Positions 7,742-14,460 of a stretch of 16,052 bases of DNA are shown here, one piece after another. The translations under genes were made by a program, and so were the position numbers. The notes under the pieces are model-generated. The model ran no database searches and was not told the origin of the DNA. It saw nothing but the letters and a program-made list of their open reading frames with translations. The number at the start of each line of letters is the position of its first letter. Within the stretch, counting starts at the first letter, position 1. The DNA comes from Saccoglossus kowalevskii (lineage: Eukaryota > Hemichordata > Enteropneusta > Harrimaniidae). Where the stretch lies: contig NW_003144004.1 in the NCBI RefSeq assembly GCF_000003605.2, forward strand, positions 1 to 16,052, in the 5' to 3' direction.

Positions 7742-9736
7742 GTAAGTAAATTTGTCTGACAATAATTTTGCGATCTATAATTTATCTTTACATTGATACA
7801 ATACCTATACAGAATATATGTTTTATTATATAATATAGTGATCTGTAATTTGTATTTACAGTATTATATAATTGCATTTAAAATATACAGAAATTGCTTG
7901 TTATATAATTTTTATATATTACTATTTACTTCCTTTAGGTTAATACGCAAACAGGTAAGACACGACTTACTGTGTTTATTTTAATTATAGTTATTTATTT
8001 ATTTATTGTATATTCGGCTATACGTAAGTTGAAAAATAATATTTCTGATATTAACCGACAATTCTATTTCGTTTTTATCTTTTCGCGCCATGTTTTAAAA
8101 TAATACTTCATAAAGTAACATTGATTTCAAAATACAGAGTGTGGGAATTGGACGCAGTGGATGGATGACGAAAATGGTGGTCTTGTTGACCCTCAACTTG
8201 GTGAATTTGAATACCTCCCTGATCTTCGTAGCCTCTATGATTTCTGCGAAACCCCTAGCAGTATTGAGTGCCGTACAGTGCTTGAACCGTATACACTATC
8301 GTACGAAACTGGACAGACCGTACACTGCGATTTACCTGATGGATTGATATGCTTTCATGAAGACAATGTTTCCCCTTGTATGAACTACAAGATTCGATTG
8401 TGTTGCCCGTTGCCATTGGAAAACGGTAAGAATGGCGTCCGTTTTGTATTTTGTTTAACACTTTGTAGTAGCATGAAATACCGGGAAGTTTCAAACTAAT
8501 TAATAACGACTTGCTTGATTTTTTCTATTGTCGATTGTTTTATGATAACATGATTCATTAGATTCACAATTCAGAGTATACTTTAGCCAAGAATCGACTG
8601 TAAAACTGCGTTCAAAATGATAACCATTAGATTTAGTAGGGCAGTTATAATTTGTTGCAAATATTTATGATTTTATTTATATTTATACTAGACGAACTAT
8701 GTGTTGGTGATAATTTATATAAAATGGTTTGGCAAGGCTCCCTGACGTGGTACGATGCAGACATACAATGCAAGAACCTCTTCGCTCCAAAAGGCTTCGT
8801 TGCCGGTTTAGCTAATTTAGAATCTAATGAGGTACGAAACTCTGTGAGAAGGTTCATAAAGAATGTTCCAGGTTTCTCCGACCCAAAAGGGAAAGGCTAC
8901 TGGATTGGGTGTCACGACGAGGAAAACGAAGGCATATTCGTATGGTTGAATGGAGAGAAGGTTAATGTGCCAGACAGTGCCTGGTATTCCTATCCAAACA
9001 ACAAATATACCGGTAATTGCGATGCAAAAGATGGGGACCAGGATTGTTGTCAACTGTGGTACGTTGATTCCAATTAGTATATTATGCTTGCAAACTTCCT
9101 TTTTTTCAAACATTTTCTGAAAAGTCATTCTTCAGGTAATCTCTCCCGTCCTGCAATTACAAATAAATGGGTGAACTCTGTGAGCTTCTTCGTATTGATC
9201 CGTCAATTGTCATAATGTTTTTTATAGGGAAAGACCAAAAAACGATCCTTCCTTCAAAATGGATGATTCCTGCTGTACAGACAACAAGGCTTTCATCTGT
9301 GAAGTTCGTAAGTTCACTATAATATAATTGAATATCGAAAACGAAATGAACACTTAGAATCAATTATTTTCTCTATTGAAGAGTCAATACGCATAACTGT
9401 ACTCTGGGTATTTTGGAGCGTTTTTAATTAGTGTTCTTTGATATTATATGTGAAATATTATTTATTGTAAAATATAAACGTAAACGTGGCATTTTCCATT
9501 ATCCAGACTTTGTGTTGCATCACTGATGTATTAATATCGTTACCTGTTGCGTTTCGTCGGCCCAAAGATGCATAACATGTAATTACGTTAAGAAGCATGC
9601 AACATATTCAGTGATATGGGAGACAAAAGACAAAATACGTGGTACTACTACAGAGTACATTTATTACTATTACTCGAAATACTCTGATTATAAAATTTAC
9701 ATTTTATCTCCAGCTGGATATTGCGCACGTCCATAG
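7679..9736 (+). CDS. Copy 2: intact secreted WxxW/CysD + C-type lectin-like protein
   Basis: Six exons (7679-7741, 7939-7954, 8138-8425, 8692-9058, 9228-9307, 9714-9736) join without a stop into 278 codons plus TAG. Residues 1-21 are a signal peptide (hydrophobic core FVHLFLVLSWAF). Residues 28-116 are a mucin-type CysD/WxxW domain: C28, W31-T-Q-W34, GEFEYL, C63-E-T-P, E70-C-R, GQTVHC90, GLIC98, C107-x-N-Y, C115-C116. Residues 125-271 are a long-form CTLD: C126, C149, WIGC196, EGIFVWLNG, YPNN, DCC242, MDDSCC261 and FIC269E. Residues 272-278 come from a tiny last exon. The product should be extracellular and disulfide-rich. In canonical CTLDs an EPN or QPD motif and WND bind calcium and sugar; here these sites read YPN and MDD, so sugar binding is uncertain. 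It is the only intact member of a three-copy tandem array. Secretion and domain calls are firm; the ligand and role are unknown. Confidence 0.88.
7939..7954 (+). CDS. Copy 2 exon 2: 16-nt microexon
   Basis: TTCCTTTAG|GTTAATACGCAAACAG|GTAAGA encodes VNTQT plus one base that combines with AG of exon 3 to give Glu27. The same length and phase recur in copy 1 (127-142), and a 19-nt counterpart is in copy 3 (11222-11240). It supplies a short linker between signal peptide and WxxW domain. Confidence 0.75.
8138..8425 (+). CDS. Copy 2 exon 3: WxxW/CysD domain
   Basis: The acceptor AATACAG|AG and donor AACG|GTAAGA bound 288 nt, phase 1 to phase 1, a symmetric exon carrying the whole domain. It encodes eight cysteines and C-G-N-W-T-Q-W. 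In mammalian mucins the first Trp of WxxW in CysD domains is a C-mannosylation site; here the same stretch also forms an N-glycosylation sequon (N30-W-T). Symmetric phases would allow the domain to be skipped, duplicated or shuffled without breaking the frame. Confidence 0.9.
8692..9058 (+). CDS. Copy 2 exon 4: main part of CTLD
   Basis: This 367-nt exon, acceptor ATACTAG|AC and donor CTGTG|GTACGT, covers the CTLD from ELCVG through DQDCCQLW. The Trp codon is split by the intron (phase 2). Landmarks are the hairpin cysteine C126, helix region C149, WIG core motif (193-195) with an added Cys196, EG at 202-203, and PNN at 224-226. It matches copy 1 closely and copy 3 in the core motifs. Confidence 0.9.
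9228..9307 (+). CDS. Copy 2 exon 5: C-terminal part of CTLD
   Basis: The acceptor TTTATAG|G restores the split Trp codon, then ERPKNDPSFKMDDSCCTDNK and A-F-I-C-E-V follow, ending in phase 1 at TTC|GTAAGT. F-I-C-E is the classic last strand of a CTLD. The 80-nt length is shared with copy 3 (13669-13748). Confidence 0.85.
9714..9736 (+). CDS. Copy 2 exon 6: last codons PGYCARP and stop
   Basis: The acceptor ATTTTATCTCCAG is followed by CT GGA TAT TGC GCA CGT CCA TAG. It continues phase 1 correctly and is conserved in copy 1, with a shorter relative (R-G-K-C-A-N-stop) in copy 3. The exon adds one cysteine after the CTLD. Confidence 0.72.
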
Positions 9737-9844
9737 AAGACGATGTCACACCGGTATATGTGGTTTATAAGACGTGACAATTATACACAATGATAAGTAA
9801 TCATTTACAATATAAATGATATGTAAATTACCGACACATTCTCA

Positions 9845-9850
9845 ATTAAA
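9845..9850 (+). promoter_or_regulatory. Candidate poly(A) signal ATTAAA of copy 2
   Basis: ATTAAA lies about 110 bases after the stop, in a 3' flank shared with copy 1, where the same hexamer occurs at 1919-1924. Confidence 0.35.
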
Positions 9851-9889
9851 TTCATCATTCACCAATCAATCAAATGAAGTATTTTTGTT

Positions 9890-11020
9890 TAATATCTACT
9901 GTTTAACACTTTGAACGCAAATCCCAATTAGTGTCACCAAAAAATAATTGATAATGAACATTGAATAGAGTTTGTAGCTAATTTGAAACCGTGTCAGTAT
10001 CATTTAATATTAACAAAGACATTATAGATTATTTTGGCAGAAAATGCGGCATTTAAAGTATTGCTTGTTACCTCGGTTAGTCTCATTCCCAGGGAATATT
10101 TTTATCACTTATTTGAATACGTGTGTGCATTGGCATATGTGTATCATTTGTTCGATTTCATGTGTGTGTCGGGGTGTGAGATGGAATATCTATTTTGCTG
10201 CGATTATCCAAATTTGTTGGCTGTTTCTTTGCAATTCGTCGCGTCGATGTGAATCTTTCATCGGATCAATCGTGCCCTGAATTCTAATTATTTATCACGC
10301 GGCCATTGAGATATTACGTGCAGATAACAGGAACAGTTAATACACTCGCTAATGATAGCGTACATGTAAGTATCATGCTTTCTACACTGTCTTGTTTTCA
10401 TGGACATCTTCCGTTTCTGGGGGAAAAACTACGCTTGCTAAGAACATGACTGTTTCTTCGAAGGCTTGATCGTAAATAATAACTTATACACTTCATATAC
10501 AAACACTACAAACACATTAAGCGCATATTAATCAAGCAAAACGGGATTCTAACTCGAGACTTCAGCAAATAATAAGCAAGTAAGCAGACACATATCGCAT
10601 TGCACCGTACTCAACGTTACTTTTATACTTAACAATTTAATATAACATGAAAAAGAAATTAGATCGATACACACTGGTGCGAAGTAACCATATAAACGCA
10701 TATATACAATGATGCTATCTTTCGATAATGGGCGATTAAACATTCAATCATAAACACAACAGGAAATGCTAGAATTGGTTTGTATTTATGACTTAGTTTG
10801 TGTTCAGTTATATTGGCATAGCAACATCGGGGAGAGTTAACAAATGAATCGAGAACTCGAGAACTGTTAATGTTCAAGTACACTGCAAAACACGCGACTC
10901 CACTTCACAAAATAAATTAGAATATTAATTGCCTGTAATCACATATGAAATGGCATATTCGGGTCAGGCGTTGTCCATAAAATCGTCGTACGTTGACTCA
11001 AGTCTTTCATATCCTGAAAC
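9890..11020. other. Spacer between copies 2 and 3, nothing recognised
   Basis: The similarity to copy 1's 3' flank ends near 9890. Open frames at 10034-10280 (+) and 10549-10883 (-) show no domain and no splice-supported partner, and are left out. A CATAAAAT stretch near 10977 could be a weak TATA-like element for copy 3, but I do not insist on it. Confidence 0.4.
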
Positions 11021-11074
11021 ATGCTACTGTTAGTACTGCTCCTGTGCATTTTCTCTTTCACATCTTTGCAAAAG
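11021..11074 (+). pseudogene. Copy 3 exon 1: signal peptide exon
   Basis: ATG preceded in frame by TGA (11015-11017) opens MLLLVLLLCIFSFTSLQK, a textbook signal peptide, and runs into the donor AAG|GTAAGA in phase 0. The reading itself is undamaged; it is marked pseudogene because the downstream exons are broken. Confidence 0.75.
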
Positions 11075-11221
11075 GTAAGATGTCACAAAATACATTTATT
11101 CTCTTCGATTACTGCGAGTATATAACTTATAATATTAAGAAGTATTTTCGATTTGCTAATATATTGCATAACCGATAATGTCAATGCATAAACATATTCT
11201 TTTTTATTTCTATTACTTCAG

Positions 11222-11240
11222 ACAAATGCGGCAGAAGAAG
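11222..11240 (+). pseudogene. Copy 3 exon 2: 19-nt microexon
   Basis: ATTACTTCAG|ACAAATGCGGCAGAAGAAG|GTGTAG encodes TNAAEE plus one base that joins CC of the next exon to give Ala just before the first WxxW cysteine. Phase equals that of the microexons in copies 1 and 2; it is one codon longer. The donor GTGTAG is weak. Confidence 0.6.
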
Positions 11241-11900
11241 GTGTAGTACTTATTATTTGTTTTTATCATCTTTATTTATTCAATATATATTATATAGTCA
11301 TAATTGTTTTGCTATTTACAGCAACAGTGTGCAGTATCATTCATTATAATCGCAAAGTTGTTTAGTTTACAAGTGTTGCACCACGAGTAAATCAGACCCA
11401 TTTAAAGCAAGGTTATTCTTAAATTGCGAGTGCAAATTTTCTCTCATATTTTCATCACGATTGATTTATCAGCGCTGGTCATTATCAGACCATCGATGTT
11501 CCTTTCACAAATAAAACACACGTTCATAGTGGCCACGCAGAAACAACAACCGTTGCAGTGTAACTAATCGCACGTTAACACTAGTTAACGGACGTTGTCC
11601 AGGTGCAACGTTCACCAGTCTTCGGATTTCGATCTGTTAGTGGCGTTTGGCTTTGAATTAAATGTTTGTTGATATTTGAACCGTAATAAATCAGTAGCAT
11701 CGATGTTGAAGTGTTACAGTTGTCGCAATGCGCCGCGTTCGAGATGAACACCATGAGCCGTGAACAACGCTTTGACAACTCCAACACGAAAATCCTACAC
11801 TACACAGTGACTGTGGCGCTTTATAATATCTGGTGCGTGTGTATCAGTGTTTCATATGTATTTGTTTTGACGATAGTTAACACATTTTTTGTTCCACCAG

Positions 11901-12216
11901 CCTGTGATGTATGGACCGAATGGATGGACGACGAGAATGGCGGTCTGGTTGACTTTGAAGCAGTAGGTGAATTTGAATTGATAGAAGATCTTCGTCTAAA
12001 TTATCAAATTTGTGACTCGCCCTCTGAGATGGAGTGTCGTGCCGCGGTAGAGCCGTACACTCCGTGGGACCAGACATCACAAACTCTACAGTGTCATTTA
12101 TCGTTTGGTTTGATATGTTTCCATGATGACAACCATTAATTTATGTCAGAACTACGAAGTACGCGTGTTTTGTCCATGTTCTGTCCAGAATGTGACATAT
12201 AATGATTCTGCTGAAG
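11901..12216 (+). pseudogene. Copy 3 exon 3: WxxW/CysD domain with frameshift
   Basis: The acceptor TTTTTTGTTCCACCAG is followed by A-C-D-V-W-T-E-W, MDDENGGLVD, GEFELIEDLR, C-D-S-P, E-C-R and GLICFHDDN. An extra base near 12134 then breaks the frame. In the next frame the domain resumes as INLCQNYEVRVFCPCSVQN, matching the C-M-N-Y-K-I-R-L-C-C end of copy 2. The donor GAAG|GTACGT is strong and keeps phase 1. The exon is about nine codons longer than in copy 2 at its 3' end. Confidence 0.83.
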
Positions 12217-12841
12217 GTACGTCTTCTAATTTGACGGCATGTAGAGAAACTTTTCAAAATTGTATTTCGTGTGTGTACATCAGTGGCAATGAAACTACGC
12301 TAGATTACGAAATCCGATGTTTGGATATGAATCGTAATAAGACCCCATTATATTGCGTATATTTTTAGCTACACAGTGATCTAATTTTAGTACAGAGATT
12401 CGATTAAAATGACGACTGTATGTTTCTGTACACATATTGGCAGGGTAGCTAGTATCCATTTTCATTGATAAAAATCGTCCAAGTGGTCTCGGCGTTTATC
12501 GGCTAGGGTGTAACTTACATAAATGTGTATCTTTATGTATATCTTCATGGATAGTGTGATAACCTATCACATCATGAAGCATGTTGTTGTACTGTAGATA
12601 AAAGTACTAGGAAGTTGTATGCCGTTTGAAAATTGTCAAAATATTTTTATATTAAAGTGTTGATATTGTTAAACAATTAGGCAATAATTAAGTATTCACA
12701 TTGAAATGAGAATTTAAGTTCATCACTGGTTAATAAAATCTTTACTCAACATACATATCTCGTTGCAGCTGCGGTTGTGAAATTTATTAATGGGAATTGC
12801 TATTGTGCTACTCTGAACTACTTTTGATATTCTTTTTTCAG
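12217..12841 (+). other. Copy 3 intron 3, with an open readthrough
   Basis: This intron lies between the donor at 12217 and the acceptor TCTTTTTTCAG ending at 12841. The resumed WxxW frame stays open for about 50 codons past the donor, to TAG at 12366-12368, with four cysteines and sequons NLT, NET and NKT. An imperfect hairpin is at 12543-12579. I see no domain in the readthrough. Confidence 0.5.
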
Positions 12842-13211
12842 ACGAACTTTGTATTGGAGACGATTTGTTCAAGGTATTTCTCAGCCCAATCATGATGTGG
12901 AAATCAGCTGATGACTACTGTAGAGATCAGTATAGTATTGATGGGTTTGATTCATCGCTGGCTGTTTTAGAGAAGTAAGAAGTACGCAATACACTGCGCA
13001 CGTTTTTGATGTCATCGACAGTGTACAGTCATCCACCTAAACACGGTTATTGGATTGGTTGCAACGATCGGGACATAGAAGGTACCTTTACGTGAACCAC
13101 CGGGGAAGCTATGAAAACGCAAGATATGGTATGGTCCCCAAACAATCCCAACAACAAGGTCAATCTCAGGTGCGCGGATGAAGATCATGACCAAGATTGC
13201 TGTCAACTCTG
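12842..13211 (+). pseudogene. Copy 3 exon 4: CTLD with two in-frame stops
   Basis: The acceptor is followed by D-E-L-C-I-G-D-D-L-F-K, then SLAVLEK, TAA, EVRNTLRTF, HGYWIGCNDRDIEGTFT, TGA, then WSPNNPNNK, DQDCCQLW. The length (370 nt) and phases are intact, so both stops are base substitutions. One replaces the Asn codon of copy 2's LESNEVRN, the other the Trp codon after EGIFV. The donor is CTCTG|GTAAAT. Confidence 0.85.
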
Positions 13212-13404
13212 GTAAATATTTCTTAGTTATTACGTTTTCATATAAGACATTGATTTTTATTATCTTGTGTCTAATACTTGGATGAAACTTGTGTTAGAGT
13301 ATCAAGATAATTTTTATATTTACATTCATATTGAAGTATATTATGTTAATATCACGTTGAAATGTTGAACATACATTACTCATACATACAGTCTGTTGTT
13401 AACG

Positions 13405-13427
13405 TTGATTGATTGATTGATTGATTA
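13405..13427. repeat. (GATT)n microsatellite in copy 3 intron 4
   Basis: About five tandem GATT units, flanked by non-repetitive intron sequence. Confidence 0.9.
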
Positions 13428-13490
13428 CTAGTGGTAAGTAAATTCGGTGAGCAATATTTTGTAAGTCAGCAGAAATTTGACTGATTCGAA

Positions 13491-13519
13491 TGATCGATCG
13501 ATCGATTGATTGATTGATT
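13491..13519. repeat. Compound (ATCG)n/(ATTG)n microsatellite in copy 3 intron 4
   Basis: ATCG repeats change directly into ATTG repeats. It lies about 65 bases after the first microsatellite of the same family, and one C-to-T step links the two unit types. Confidence 0.85.
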
Positions 13520-13668
13520 TTCTGTGCATTAAATTCAAAAGCACAAACTGTACAAAATAATAAGAATTCGAACGCATCGAATCAAAGCAGTTATCATTAT
13601 CGTTACACTCATCGGCACCGACATCGCAGTATTCAGATGACTAATTCAGAAAGTTTGTTTTCTTCAAG

Positions 13669-13748
13669 GGAATATCCGAGAACCGACCCAGTATTCAAAA
13701 TTGACGATGAGTGTTGCACAAAAAAGAAAGGATTCATTTGCGAAATCC
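13669..13748 (+). pseudogene. Copy 3 exon 5: intact C-terminal CTLD exon
   Basis: The acceptor CTTCAAG|G restores the split Trp; the exon then reads EYPRTDPVFKIDDECCTKKK and G-F-I-C-E-I, ending in phase 1 at ATCC|GTAAGT. It has the same 80-nt length as copy 2. No lesion is found here, but upstream stops disable the gene. Confidence 0.82.
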
Positions 13749-14440
13749 GTAAGTTTTTTGTCTGTTTTGATTTGCGTATACTTATATGCGGTCACCACGC
13801 AATGTGCAATGGACACGTTGCTCAACTCGTTTCGCGTAATACGTTGTTTCTGATACGAATATTGGTGGGGTCCTTTTTACTGTGAGTAAAATTGGCAAAA
13901 TGGTTTTAGTTTTGTCAAAAACATCGTAATAATGAATTATGAATTTCACATAGACTTACCAAATGTCCAATGCTCGTGTTCACACAGAAACTTAACAAAC
14001 TTATCAATATTACTGCAAATCGTTATATAATTAGTATCTAGGTTGTGAACAGTTGTCACTTATGATATTATTTATTTATAATCATGCTATAATATTTGCT
14101 CCAAGTCAGCGGTTATTTAATTGCCAATCAATTTCTCCGCTTGATTGAAAGTACAGCCTGTGATAATAAGATCTGTCTAATCATTTATGAGAAAGTGCAC
14201 ATGTATGGTTGACGCATAAATATATTACCATGGTAGCCAAGCAAAATAAATGTGTCAGTTTCCAAGAATTCCCAAATCATTCTCGCATGGACCAGACTTT
14301 CCAATCTTCGCTGTATTTCGCATTTAATTTAGGTATTTTTTTCTAAGTCAATAATGACTGGACAAATGGTTTACAGATATATTTTATTCGCACTTGCTGT
14401 TTATAACCTTTAAATATAATTACAACTCTTCATTTTTTAG

Positions 14441-14460
14441 GAGGAAAATGTGCCAACTGA
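14441..14460 (+). pseudogene. Copy 3 exon 6: last codons RGKCAN and stop
   Basis: The acceptor TTCATTTTTTAG is followed by GA GGA AAA TGT GCC AAC TGA. In phase 1 this gives Arg-Gly-Lys-Cys-Ala-Asn-stop, aligned with Pro-Gly-Tyr-Cys-Ala of copies 1 and 2. The shared G-x-C-A supports an exon this short. Confidence 0.6.

Larger units (their letters stand above)
11021..14460 (+). pseudogene. Copy 3: diverged, disabled WxxW/CysD + C-type lectin-like gene
   Basis: All six exons are present in order: 11021-11074 (signal peptide), 11222-11240 (microexon), 11901-12216 (WxxW), 12842-13211 (CTLD part 1), 13669-13748 (CTLD end) and 14441-14460 (last codons). Phases are the same as in copy 2. Three lesions are seen. 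A +1 shift near 12134 leads at once to TAA at 12137. TAA at 12976-12978 falls where copy 2 has Asn168. TGA at 13093-13095 falls at the position of copy 2 Trp207. Domain landmarks and cysteines outside the lesions are kept. The protein is much more diverged from copies 1 and 2 than these are from each other, and the introns differ completely. A long-dead gene would be expected to lose splice sites too, so loss is probably later than the duplication. Confidence 0.85.

Noticed and set aside
8141-8347. Similar open frame over the copy 2 WxxW exon
   Set aside because: It is an out-of-frame reading of an exon whose correct frame carries the full set of domain landmarks.
9157-9363. Minus-strand open frame over copy 2 exon 5
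   Set aside because: It overlaps a splice-supported + strand exon ending in the CTLD motif FICE.
10034-10280. Overlapping open frames between copies 2 and 3
   Set aside because: They are low-information aromatic- and Cys-rich translations of AT-rich DNA, with no domain or exon context.
11711-11900. In-frame extension upstream of the copy 3 WxxW exon with a hydrophobic, signal-anchor-like stretch
   Set aside because: The hydrophobicity comes from the T-rich tract before a good acceptor at 11900. A proper signal exon and microexon with matching phases exist at 11021 and 11222. An alternative start cannot be fully excluded.
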